Of a stretch of 21,922 bases of DNA, positions 16,101-21,922 are shown piece after piece. Both the position numbers and the translations under genes were made by a program. Each line of letters starts with the position of its first letter. Position 1 is the first letter of the stretch. The stretch spans positions 1-21,922 of the forward strand of contig CAZHRU010000045.1 of NCBI GenBank assembly GCA_964535015.1, given 5' to 3'. The DNA is from CAZDUS01 sp964535015 (GTDB taxonomy: Bacteria; Verrucomicrobiota; Kiritimatiellia; CAIKKV01; CAITUY01). Below the pieces are notes generated by a model that was given only the letters and a program-made list of their open reading frames with translations, searched no databases and had not been told where the DNA came from.

Positions 16101-16260
16101 GGCGGTGCGGGCGGCCGTGGTCCGGTATCAGGATTACATCAAGACCGAAACCCTGAGTCTGACGTGTGAGCCGGTTTCCGGGAAACCGGATGGCGCCACG
16201 GAGTGGGATTTGAACGGCCATGCGTGCGCGATTGGGTTTGCGCCAGCGGGGGTCGTCTAG
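13120..16260 (+). CDS. ileS: Isoleucyl-tRNA synthetase, IleS2-like
   Basis: A full-length 1046-residue cytoplasmic enzyme that charges tRNA-Ile with isoleucine using ATP. The HIGH motif appears as HYGH (56-59) within GLPHYGHLLAGTIKDIVPRY, and the KMSKS loop as KMSKR (594-598). The WDCHGLPVE segment and the editing-domain sequence (LAWTTTPWTLPSN) are present. Cysteine pairs at 186/189 (CPRC) and 394/397 (CWRC) are notable. The length, the KMSKR variant and the long C-terminal region point to the eukaryote-like IleS2 clade, which in characterised cases is poorly inhibited by mupirocin; this assignment is by motif only. The start lies 4 bases after the trpR stop, with a GGGGTAAGGG ribosome site. 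Confidence 0.97.
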   Translation: MTFDPVARKVDFPAMEREILDFWKQASVFERSLRQREGAPEYVFYDGPPFATGLPHYGHLLAGTIKDIVPRYQTMRGHYVKRRFGWDCHGLPVEYEVEQDLKISGKRDIETLGVDVFNERCRSIVLRYTKEWREIVTRMGRWVDFDHDYKTMDPAYMESIWWVFQELWTKGLIYEGHRIVPYCPRCTTPLSNFETNQGYADVQDPAITIRFKVEGAADTYVLAWTTTPWTLPSNMALAVGSEIAYAKIRDGGDTYYLAKDRLAAYYKKGAAYEVIEEVAGSRLVGMRYEPLFPFFAGLRARGAFRVIAGDFVSTEDGTGVVHVAPGFGEDDYRVGKTEGLPAPCPVDEEGRFTAEVADYAGRAVKEADADIIRRLKQEGKLVHQGVINHSYPHCWRCDNPLIYRAIAAWYVRVEQIRDRILEANRQTTWMPAHLRDGRFGKWLEQARDWNISRNRYWGTPLPVWRSEDGKEVVCVGSRAELERLSGVKVDDLHKHFADKIEIPSKEGRGPLRRIPEVLDCWFESGAMPYAQAHYPFENREQFETHFPADFIAEGLDQTRGWFYTLMVLSTALFDRPAFRNVVVNGLVLAEDGRKMSKRLKNYPDPSLLIDTYGADALRLYLINSPVVRAEDLRFSETGVQELMRNLLIPLWNAYGFFVTYATVDGWTAAKRTGRPSTNLLDRWIRSSMESLSMGVTTAMDGYDLQGSVRPFVRFIEDLTNWYIRRSRRRFWKSQDDGDKADAYETLHYVLLQLSQIAAPFIPFMSDAIYRNLRMAGMPESVHLCDFPKGDATQRDEALERQMAAVMTVVSLGRTLRAAHDLKVRQPLLQLHVACRNPELLAGIAELKDIILDELNVKRAEFRAHESAFATVKAKANFARLGPRLGPQVKKAAGVIAGLSCEQVETLAGGETLDVEIAGQGVVLTPDDVVIEHLPHEGSVVAAEGGIVVALDKALTPELIEEGLAREFVSKLQNMRKTADLEVTQRINVRFSGDEAVRAAVVRYQDYIKTETLSLTCEPVSGKPDGATEWDLNGHACAIGFAPAGVV

Positions 16261-16279
16261 CAGGTTCCGTCTGTTTGTC

Positions 16280-17296
16280 TCAGGCCGGTTCGGTGCAGTT
16301 ACGTCCCCGCTTCTTTGCCCGGTAGAGCGCTTCGTCTACCCGTTTGAGCAGTTTTGCGGGGGTCTCTTTTCCGGTCAGTTGCCCCACCCCGAGTGAAATG
16401 TTGATTGGCGGCAGATCGACATCGTCAAAGGGAGGCAGGGGCATGGCCGCCACTTCCTGGCGGAGGCGCTCGGCCGTTACGAACCCGCCGGCCAGGTCGG
16501 TGTGGGGTAGGATGATCGTGAACTCCTCGCCGCCGTACCGCACGCCGAAGTCAGACGGGCGCAGTTGCGTTTCGATGGCACGGCCCAGGGTGGTGAGAAC
16601 CCGGTCGCCGGCGCCATGGCCGAAGGTGTCGTTGAACTTCTTGAAGTGATCGATATCGAGCATGATGAGGGCCATGGGGGTTCCCGATTTCTGGTGCCGG
16701 GTTGCGAGGCGGGGCAGGTTTTCGTCGAGCCACCGCCGGTTCCTGAGGCCTGTAAGTCCATCGAAGGTTACATCGTATTCGAGCAGTTTGCGCAGGCGGA
16801 GGTTTTCCGCGATGGTGAAGTTGCTGGCGCGCAGGCGCGCCGTCAGGAGCATCAGCATGTTCTTGGAAAACTGGTGCGATGCCGCGATCAGGCGCCAGAA
16901 GGTCTCCTCGTCAATCGCGAACGCAAGGGTTGGCTTGGCGGCGACCACAAATGCCGACGTGGGGCGGTGGTCAATGACCGAGAGTTCGCCCACGGTCTGA
17001 CCCGTTTCGATGGAGGCCACGGCTTTGCTTTTTACCGAGTCGAGGCTGACGTTCAGTTTGCCGCGGGCGATGAGATACAGGGTTGTGTTGTGTTGTCCCT
17101 TGGCGATGAGCACGTCGCCTTTCTTGAGTCTGAGAGCGGGGGTATCCTTGATGAGGTCCCATATCTCGTCGAGGGCTACGTGTCGGAAGATGTGCAGGTC
17201 CGACAGGTCCTGCGGTTTGATTCTATAGACGGAACTGCGGGCGACATTTCTTCTTGGCGACACGGGTGTTCTTTTGGTTTTGGTGTTGTTTTGCAT
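16280..17296 (-). CDS. Cyclic-nucleotide-binding diguanylate cyclase (cNMP-GGDEF)
   Basis: A 338-residue soluble protein. Residues 33-150 form a cNMP-binding (CAP/PKA regulatory-like) beta-barrel domain, with LKKGDVLIAKGQHNTTLYLI and GELSVIDHRPTSAFVVA. A helical linker leads to a GGDEF domain at about 170-335. The catalytic motif is GGEEF (255-259), the substrate region LDIDHFKKFNDTFGHGAGD is intact, and an RxxD product-inhibition site (R246-D249) lies five residues upstream, so an active, feedback-inhibited c-di-GMP synthase is predicted. What the cNMP-like domain binds is not known. The ATG at 17296 overlaps the stop of the protease gene (TAATG) and has GGAG 6 bases upstream. The frame continues to 17758 but the extension is antisense-like and overlaps the protease. 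Confidence 0.92.
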   Translation of the reverse strand: MQNNTKTKRTPVSPRRNVARSSVYRIKPQDLSDLHIFRHVALDEIWDLIKDTPALRLKKGDVLIAKGQHNTTLYLIARGKLNVSLDSVKSKAVASIETGQTVGELSVIDHRPTSAFVVAAKPTLAFAIDEETFWRLIAASHQFSKNMLMLLTARLRASNFTIAENLRLRKLLEYDVTFDGLTGLRNRRWLDENLPRLATRHQKSGTPMALIMLDIDHFKKFNDTFGHGAGDRVLTTLGRAIETQLRPSDFGVRYGGEEFTIILPHTDLAGGFVTAERLRQEVAAMPLPPFDDVDLPPINISLGVGQLTGKETPAKLLKRVDEALYRAKKRGRNCTEPA

Positions 17297-18705
17297 TAGT
17301 GCTCCACCCGGCAACCGGGGAGGTTGTAGCGGGAGTGTATGGATGAAAGTCGTTTGGATTGTTGCGGGTCGGTGAGATCCAGTTTGAATTGCGACGAGAC
17401 GGATTGAACTCCGGCGAGGGCCTTGTCGAACCGCTGTTCCGCATCCTGGCGGCATTGGCGCAACCGGTCGATGATGACGGCGGTTTCCTGTGGGGTGCCG
17501 CCGGACCGCCTGCCGAGTAACAGGGCGCCATCCATGATGGCGTCCAAGGTGGCGGTGCCGTCCGCAAGGCTGGAGGCCAGTGCCGGGTCCATCTCTTGCA
17601 GGAGTGCGCAACGCAACATCAGAGCCTTCACGAGGAGGAGGCGGGCGGTTATGTCGGTGGCCTGGCGGGTATTGGTAAAGCGGGTCTTTTGGGAGGCGGT
17701 CATTCCCGGGAGGCCCTCCACCGGTTCCAAGGTGACCTGCGCCATGGAGGAGAGCCATTCGGCGATCCAGGTGTCCATAACGATATAAAGTTGCCGGAGG
17801 AAGTCAGCGAGGCGGCGGTTTCGTTCGTAGCGGGCAAGGGCGGCAAAATTCATGGGGTGGCGGGGCTCGGTCAGGAAGGTGCGGATGGCGGGGGCGGCAA
17901 TGCCGATCTTGACGGAGGAGCCATCGGCCAGTTCGGCGGCGCAGGCGGTGATAGCCTGGAGGCGTCCGGAGTCATCCACAATCGGTCCCCCGGAGTTGCC
18001 GCGCGAGACGTCGGCCTCGAAATGCAGCACCTGGGTGCCGCGGTCGGGGATGCAGCGAACGGTGGAGCCGTGGCTGAGTTTCCAGGCACTATTGCCGGGA
18101 TGGCCGACGATATGGAGGGTGGTGCGGTCGGGCGGTGTGGCGGCCGAGTCGACGGTCAGGAACGGGAATGGGCCGCCGTCGATATGCAGGAGGGCGAGGT
18201 CGTGGATGGCAGAAGAGGCGGAGATGTTGGTGACGGTGTGGATACGGCCGTCCATGGTCTGCACGGATGCGCAGGGGACTCCGGCGACAAGGTGGTGGCT
18301 GGTCAGGATGTCGCCATTCGCGGAGATCAGGACGCCGGCGCCGTGCCAGTAGGGGGTGATAACCTTGACGCAGGCGGCATGGGCGGTTCTGATGGCGGGC
18401 GGGGATTGGCGGAGTTGGCGGAGGGAAAGGCGGACGGATGCCGTCTCGAGGTCAGGAGAACGCGCGAGGAGGAATTCCTGTTCAACGATGGCGAACGGGT
18501 TGTTTGGTTCGTGCTCGAAAAGGGGGAGGGCATGTGTGGCGGAGGCGGTCGGCGGGAAAAGGGATTTGAGTTCGCGCTGCAAATCAAGGAGGGTGGGGTC
18601 AGCGGCAAGGGAGACGGTGAGGGATGCCAGAAGCAAGCCTGTGGTGATCCATGCCGGACAAGGCCGTGGACGATGCGGGATGCAGTGCTGGTCTCCGCAA
18701 GACAT
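17296..18705 (-). CDS. Secreted or membrane-anchored trypsin-like serine protease
   Basis: A 469-residue protein with an N-terminal signal or anchor segment (about 19-35, ITTGLLLASLTVSLAADP). A trypsin-like protease domain covers about 105-275. The likely triad is H138 (ILTSHHLVAG), D169 (AIHDLALLHID) and S238 (RGNSGGPIV), as in the HtrA/DegP class. No PDZ domain follows; instead residues 280-469 are mostly helical, with no family I recognise. It acts in the periplasm or at the surface; substrates are unknown. The ATG at 18705 is preferred to 18744 because the latter would start inside lipA. No Shine-Dalgarno sequence is visible. Its stop overlaps the start of the cNMP-GGDEF gene, so the two are probably translated together. 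Confidence 0.87.
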   Translation of the reverse strand: MSCGDQHCIPHRPRPCPAWITTGLLLASLTVSLAADPTLLDLQRELKSLFPPTASATHALPLFEHEPNNPFAIVEQEFLLARSPDLETASVRLSLRQLRQSPPAIRTAHAACVKVITPYWHGAGVLISANGDILTSHHLVAGVPCASVQTMDGRIHTVTNISASSAIHDLALLHIDGGPFPFLTVDSAATPPDRTTLHIVGHPGNSAWKLSHGSTVRCIPDRGTQVLHFEADVSRGNSGGPIVDDSGRLQAITACAAELADGSSVKIGIAAPAIRTFLTEPRHPMNFAALARYERNRRLADFLRQLYIVMDTWIAEWLSSMAQVTLEPVEGLPGMTASQKTRFTNTRQATDITARLLLVKALMLRCALLQEMDPALASSLADGTATLDAIMDGALLLGRRSGGTPQETAVIIDRLRQCRQDAEQRFDKALAGVQSVSSQFKLDLTDPQQSKRLSSIHSRYNLPGCRVEH

Positions 18706-18729
18706 GTTTGATAATATACCACAGTACGT
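18706..18729. promoter_or_regulatory. Compact 24-bp divergent intergenic region between protease and lipA
   Basis: The start codons of two divergent genes are 24 bases apart in an AT-rich stretch. It carries GATAAT (18710-18715) on the plus strand and TATATT (18718-18713) on the minus strand, both -10-like, without clear -35 boxes. The minus-strand hexamer would place the transcript start at the protease ATG. Neither gene has a visible ribosome binding site. Confidence 0.35.
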
Positions 18730-19737
18730 ATGGAAACGGAGCAAAAAAAGAGCGGGGAAGAACCCGTTACGCCGACCCGTTCTGCGACAGAGGCGGGGAT
18801 TGAGGCCCTGAAAAAGGGGCGTCTGCCGCCCTGGATCAGGGTTCGGATTTCCGGGAATGGAACCTTCGACGCTGTGGACGGGTTGCTGGGCGAGTTTGCG
18901 TTAAACACAGTGTGTTCAGGCGCCCAATGTCCCAACAAGCACGAGTGTTTCAGCCGGGGTACGGCCACGTTCATGATTCTGGGGGACACCTGTACGAGGG
19001 ATTGCCGGTTCTGTGCGGTCAAGGCCGGGGTGCCGTTGCCGGTGGATGAGGATGAATCGCGCCGGGTGGCGGAAGCGGCGGGGCGCTTGCAGTTGAAGTA
19101 TGTGGTGGTCACCAGTGTGACGCGGGATGATTTGGCGGATGGTGGCGCGGGGGTGTTTGCGGCGACGATCCGGGCGGTGCAGGAGCGGTTGCCGGAGGCG
19201 CGGGTGGAGGTGTTGGTGCCGGACTTCCTGGGAAGGGAGGCGGATATTGACAGGGTGCTGGCGGCGGGGCCGGATGTGTTCAATCATAATCTGGAGACCG
19301 TACGGCGGCTTCAGCGTGTGATCCGGCCGGCGGCCGACTATGAGCGGTCGTTGGGGGTGTTGCGGTATGCGGCGGGAAAGGGAGTGCGGACGACGGACGA
19401 CGGACGACGGACTATGGACCATGGACTACAGGCTGACCATCGCAGGACGATGGTGAAGTCGGGGTTGATGGTCGGGTTAGGGGAAACGGATGAGGAAGTG
19501 CGCGAGGCGATACTTGATTTGCGGAGGGCTGGTTGTGAATTGCTGACGATCGGGCAGTACCTGGCGCCTTCGGTGCAGCATCATCCGGTGGAGCGGTACG
19601 TGCCGCCGGAGCAGTTTCAGGAGTATGCGAAATGGGGTGTGGCGGCGGGATTTGCCGGTGTGGCGTCGGCGCCGATGGTGCGGTCGAGTTATCATGCGGA
19701 TTCCATTTTCCTTTATTCCGGGGACAGGCTTTGTTAA
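18730..19737 (+). CDS. lipA: Lipoyl synthase (radical SAM)
   Basis: A 335-residue enzyme that inserts two sulfurs into octanoyl groups to make lipoyl cofactors for 2-oxoacid dehydrogenases and the glycine cleavage system. The auxiliary iron-sulfur cluster motif is C62-x4-C67-x5-C73 and the radical SAM motif is C88-x3-C92-x2-C95. Other family signatures are VVVTSVTRDDLADGG, FNHNLETV, KSGLMVGLGET and the C-terminal VRSSYHADS. Residues 219-242 form an insertion of about 18-20 residues compared with ordinary LipA, directly before KSGLMVG. It is encoded by a heptanucleotide tandem repeat (19387-19428) that keeps the frame. It lies in a surface-loop-like position and both clusters are intact, so activity is likely. 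No lipB is adjacent. An acyltransferase gene follows within about 30 bases. Confidence 0.96.
   Translation: METEQKKSGEEPVTPTRSATEAGIEALKKGRLPPWIRVRISGNGTFDAVDGLLGEFALNTVCSGAQCPNKHECFSRGTATFMILGDTCTRDCRFCAVKAGVPLPVDEDESRRVAEAAGRLQLKYVVVTSVTRDDLADGGAGVFAATIRAVQERLPEARVEVLVPDFLGREADIDRVLAAGPDVFNHNLETVRRLQRVIRPAADYERSLGVLRYAAGKGVRTTDDGRRTMDHGLQADHRRTMVKSGLMVGLGETDEEVREAILDLRRAGCELLTIGQYLAPSVQHHPVERYVPPEQFQEYAKWGVAAGFAGVASAPMVRSSYHADSIFLYSGDRLC
19387..19428. repeat. Heptanucleotide tandem repeat inside lipA, 6 copies
   Basis: Six units follow in perfect 7-base register: CGGACGA three times, then CGGACTA, TGGACCA and TGGACTA (consensus YGGACNA). The 42 bases equal 14 codons, so the lipA frame is kept. 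Gain or loss of one or two units would shift it. Confidence 0.9.
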
Positions 19738-19767
19738 TGGGTGGTAAGACCTAACCTAGGACACCTT

Positions 19768-20643
19768 GTGCTGCAATACCTTGCCTATAAACTCGCGGAG
19801 TGGCTCAGTCGTACCCCGCCGCGGCATTTTGCCTATTGGTTGAGTCTGCGAATCGCCGACCTGTATTTCTTCCTGGATCGGCGGGGTCGCGAGGCGGTGG
19901 TGGATAACCTCAGGCGAGTCTACGCCTTCAAACGTGAAAGCGTAACGGAGCGGGAGCTTGGATTGGTCGCGCGGGCGGCATTCCAGTATTTCGGGAAGTA
20001 CCTTGTTGATTTCTTCCGATTTTCGCGGCTATCGGAGGATGATATTCGAAGACTGGTGGTGGTTGAGCATCCGGAATATGTTGAGCAGGCGAGGGCGTTG
20101 GGCAAGGGAGTTATCCTGGTTACGGCGCATCTGGGGAATTGGGAACTGGGTGGGGCGGTACTGGCCAGTATGGGGTATCCGATCAATGCGGTGGTGTTGA
20201 AACAGCCCTCGGTCAAACTCAACGAGTTTTTCCAGAAACACCGGCGGCAGCGCGGCATGACGATTATTCCGGTTGGACATGCGGCAAGCGCCATGGTTAG
20301 CGCCCTGCAACGCAATGAACTGGTGGCGTTGCTGGCGGACCGGGACTACTCGATGCGGAACGATTTCGTTGAGTTTTGCGGGGCGCCAGCCTGTCTGCCT
20401 CGTGGACCGGCGTGGATGGCAGAACGGACGGGAGCGCCCGTGGTGCCGGGATTCATGTTGCGTAGGGCGGATGACACGTTTGTCCTGCGATTATATCCGC
20501 CGATCGTGCCGGGGCCGGAGTTGGGACGCGAGGCGATCCAACAGAAGATTGGCGAGGTTCTGGAAGACGGGGTTTGCGGGAATCCGTCGCAGTGGTTCAT
20601 GTTTGAGAAGGTGTGGGACGGGCATGGATATGGGAGAGGGTAG
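19768..20643 (+). CDS. LpxL/HtrB-like lysophospholipid (lipid A) acyltransferase
   Basis: A 291-residue inner-membrane-associated acyltransferase. The N-terminus (MLQYLAYKLAEW ... LADLYFFLDRRGREAVVDNLRR, approximately) is typical of the LpxL/HtrB family. The catalytic HxxxxE motif is HLGNWE (H121-E126), followed by the family's LLADRDYS and G-W-type motifs. Such enzymes add secondary acyl chains to lipid A, though PVC homologues may act on other lipids. The GTG at 19768 is chosen because AGGA lies 6 bases upstream and the protein then begins like its relatives. The frame also allows GTG at 19741, which would add nine residues but has no ribosome site. It lies between lipA and a glycosyltransferase, consistent with an envelope-lipid role. 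Confidence 0.88.
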   Translation: MLQYLAYKLAEWLSRTPPRHFAYWLSLRIADLYFFLDRRGREAVVDNLRRVYAFKRESVTERELGLVARAAFQYFGKYLVDFFRFSRLSEDDIRRLVVVEHPEYVEQARALGKGVILVTAHLGNWELGGAVLASMGYPINAVVLKQPSVKLNEFFQKHRRQRGMTIIPVGHAASAMVSALQRNELVALLADRDYSMRNDFVEFCGAPACLPRGPAWMAERTGAPVVPGFMLRRADDTFVLRLYPPIVPGPELGREAIQQKIGEVLEDGVCGNPSQWFMFEKVWDGHGYGRG

Positions 20644-20646
20644 GGT

Positions 20647-20667
20647 GGTGAATTGTGAATGGTGAAG
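20647..20667. repeat. Heptanucleotide tandem repeat at the glycosyltransferase start, 3 copies
   Basis: GGTGAAT, TGTGAAT and GGTGAAG follow in 7-base register directly after the acyltransferase stop. The heptamers GGTGAAT and TGTGAAT are the same as at 10132-10152. The GTG used as the start of the glycosyltransferase frame lies inside the second unit. Confidence 0.7.
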
Positions 20668-21362
20668 AACGACAGAATGGCCTGCGGGGGTGCGTGGTGG
20701 TGCCTGCGTATCATGAGGCCGGTCGAATTGGCGCTGTGGTGAGTGGCATCAAACGGTGGATCGGGGATGTGATTGTTGTGGATGACGGGTCGGCCGATGC
20801 CACGGCGGGTGAGGCGGAAGCGGCAGGGGCGATTGTGATTCGTCATGCGCGGAACATGGGAAAGGGCGCGGCGTTGGAGACCGGGTTTCGCAGGGCGAGG
20901 GAAGGTGGGTATGCATACGTCATCGCCATGGATGGCGATGGACAACATGATCCGGCGGACATTCCGGCGTTTGTGCGGGCCTACCGTGAGGGGGGGGTGT
21001 CCGTAGTGGTGGGGAATCGGATGGAGGAGGCAAAGGGGATGCCGATGGTGCGTTTGCTGACGAACCGATTCATGAGTTGGTTATTGAGTCGGAAGATGGG
21101 GCAACGGGTGCCGGACACCCAGTGCGGATACCGGTTGTATGCGGTGAAAGTGATTGCAGGGGTTCAGGTGGGGTCAGGTGGGTTTGCGGCGGAGTCGGAA
21201 ATCCTGCTGGATTTGAGTCAGCGGGGGATCAGGATTGGCAGTGTTCCTGTGGCGACGATTTACGGGACGGAGAAGAGCAAGATTCGCCCGGTCAGGGATA
21301 CGGTGCGATTTTTCGGGATGTTGAGGCGGCATCGGCGGAGAGCAGGGGGCGGCGGGTCTTGA
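20655..21362 (+). CDS. Family 2 glycosyltransferase (dolichol-phosphate mannosyltransferase-like)
   Basis: A 235-residue GT-A fold transferase without membrane segments. VVVPAYHEAGRIG begins the nucleotide-binding fold, VVDDGSADAT (D43-D44) binds the nucleotide sugar, and the metal-binding DxD lies in DGDGQHD (D93-D95). NMGKGAAL and DTQCGYRLY further match the DPM1/GT2 group that transfers sugars to polyprenyl phosphate. The donor and acceptor are unknown. The GTG at 20655 lies in a heptamer repeat and has no convincing ribosome site; GTGs near 20694-20700 are alternatives that would remove about 13 residues before VVVPAY. It follows the acyltransferase by 11 bases and probably belongs to the same envelope-related operon. 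Confidence 0.9.
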   Translation: MNGEERQNGLRGCVVVPAYHEAGRIGAVVSGIKRWIGDVIVVDDGSADATAGEAEAAGAIVIRHARNMGKGAALETGFRRAREGGYAYVIAMDGDGQHDPADIPAFVRAYREGGVSVVVGNRMEEAKGMPMVRLLTNRFMSWLLSRKMGQRVPDTQCGYRLYAVKVIAGVQVGSGGFAAESEILLDLSQRGIRIGSVPVATIYGTEKSKIRPVRDTVRFFGMLRRHRRRAGGGGS

Positions 21363-21393
21363 CATTTTGTCCGGACTGGGGAAACTGATCGGC

Positions 21394-21723
21394 ATGAATA
21401 AGACACCCATTGAATTTTGTGATGTGACGGCGGTTGCCAAGGCGAATGTGTATTTTGGGGGCAAGGTGGTCAGCCACAGTATCCTCTTCCGGGATGGGAG
21501 CAAGAAGACCCTGGGTCTGATTTATCCCGGCAAATACCACTTTGGTACTGACAAGGCGGAACGGATGGAAATCATCGCCGGCCAATGCGAGGTAAAACTG
21601 GATGGCCAGACAGTGCTGACTTCCTATGCTGCGAATCAGGCTTTTGAGGTCTCCGCCAAATCCGGATTTGATATTGAGGTCAAAGACGGCATTTGTGAGT
21701 ACGTCTGTTCGTTCCTGGCGTAG
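21394..21723 (+). CDS. ppnP: Pyrimidine/purine nucleoside phosphorylase PpnP (YaiE family)
   Basis: A 109-residue cupin-fold protein matching E. coli PpnP (about 94 residues): ANVYFGGKVVSHSILF, then G-x-YHFGTDKAERMEIIAGQCEVKLDG, QAFEVSAKSGFDIEV and a final YVCSFLA. PpnP splits nucleosides with phosphate into base and ribose 1-phosphate. The ATG at 21394 gives the family-like start; the frame's earlier GTG (21367) adds nine unrelated residues. A weak GGGGA lies about 11 bases upstream. Its 3' end overlaps, antisense, the tail of an ORF6N-domain gene fragment. Confidence 0.88.
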   Translation: MNKTPIEFCDVTAVAKANVYFGGKVVSHSILFRDGSKKTLGLIYPGKYHFGTDKAERMEIIAGQCEVKLDGQTVLTSYAANQAFEVSAKSGFDIEVKDGICEYVCSFLA

Positions 21724-21922
21724 GGCATGTAGCGTCGACCGCCGCGTCCGTTTGAGGTTGCATTTTGCAACCTCAAAGAACGCCACTCCGATTCGGTAAG
21801 TTGAAAACAGAAGTCATCCGGGAAGCGATCCTGGTTGCGGGTTATCTGCTGGTTAAGGCGCTTGACTGGCACGCCGTAGAGGGCGGCGAGATCGGCATCA
21901 AGGATGACCGATTGGCCGCGAA
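21636..21922 (-). CDS. ORF6N-domain (KilA-N-related) protein, partial and apparently 3'-truncated
   Basis: The frame enters from beyond the right edge, so the start is outside the window. The visible part is a classic ORF6N DNA-binding domain: VILDADLAALYGV, KRLNQQITRNQDRFPDDF, then FQLTESEW and GGRRYMPYA. Family members normally continue after PYA with FTEQG and a longer C-terminus. Here the frame changes to unrelated residues at about 21715 and stops at 21636, inside antisense ppnP. It therefore looks like a gene remnant. ORF6N proteins occur in phages and mobile elements but are also common as chromosomal singletons. Confidence 0.75.
   Translation of the reverse strand, partial: RGQSVILDADLAALYGVPVKRLNQQITRNQDRFPDDFCFQLTESEWRSLRLQNATSNGRGGRRYMPYARNEQTYSQMPSLTSISNPDLAETSKA
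21751..21777. repeat. Perfect 12-bp inverted repeat, 3-nt loop
   Basis: TTTGAGGTTGCA (21751-21762) is the exact reverse complement of TGCAACCTCAAA (21766-21777), with loop TTT. It lies within the ORF6N coding frame and 28 bases after the ppnP stop. No T-run follows on the plus strand, so it is not a standard terminator, though it could still stall or stabilise the ppnP transcript. Confidence 0.85.

Noticed and set aside
17596..18711. 371-codon plus-strand frame opposite the protease
   Set aside because: Gly/Asp/Glu-rich low-complexity translation antisense to a protease with an intact catalytic triad.

Overview
The window reads as a piece of a GC-rich, Gram-negative bacterial chromosome. An LpxL/HtrB-type lipid A acyltransferase, a small outer-membrane-like protein and several secreted proteins indicate an outer membrane. 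The mix of an ECF sigma factor next to an anti-sigma/VWA (YfbK-type) fusion, a eukaryote-like (IleS2-type) isoleucyl-tRNA synthetase, and very large secreted proteins of unknown function suggests the PVC group (Verrucomicrobiota, Kiritimatiellota or Lentisphaerota). That placement is an inference from gene content; there is no rRNA to confirm it.

Layout. Positions 1-485 hold no gene but carry a 49-nt imperfect palindrome (37-85) and a 62-bp tandem repeat in which each copy carries a hairpin (152-321). Positions 486-10126 form one tight plus-strand operon: an ECF sigma factor; a membrane protein with a cytoplasmic zinc-finger anti-sigma domain fused to an extracytoplasmic VWA domain (start and stop overlap as ATGA); and a 2166-residue membrane/secreted protein that proves to be an internal duplication of a unit of about 1,100 residues. 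A minus-strand pair follows, a DEDDh exonuclease and then a short MgtE-like transporter (12024 down to 10175). It is divergent from a small outer-membrane-like protein (12128-12658) that ends in a clear hairpin terminator. A good sigma-70 promoter at 12727-12755 precedes trpR-like and ileS (12810-16260). Convergent to these is a minus-strand pair, a secreted trypsin-like protease and a cNMP-binding diguanylate cyclase, coupled by a TAATG overlap (18705 down to 16280). A plus-strand run closes the window: lipA, a lipid A-type acyltransferase, a family 2 glycosyltransferase and ppnP (18730-21723). The right edge holds a 3'-truncated ORF6N-domain gene on the minus strand.

Most interesting points. 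(1) The sigma / anti-sigma-VWA / giant duplicated protein operon looks like an uncharacterised trans-envelope signalling or surface system. (2) The giant protein contains eight similar beta-rich modules arranged as two sets of four, with a register of 1095-1100 residues between the sets. (3) Heptanucleotide tandem repeats occur at three places; one is inserted in frame inside lipA and another supplies the start codon region of the glycosyltransferase. (4) Trypsin-like protease and cNMP/GGDEF genes are translationally coupled. Long antisense frames over the genes are treated as shadows of high-GC coding sequence.
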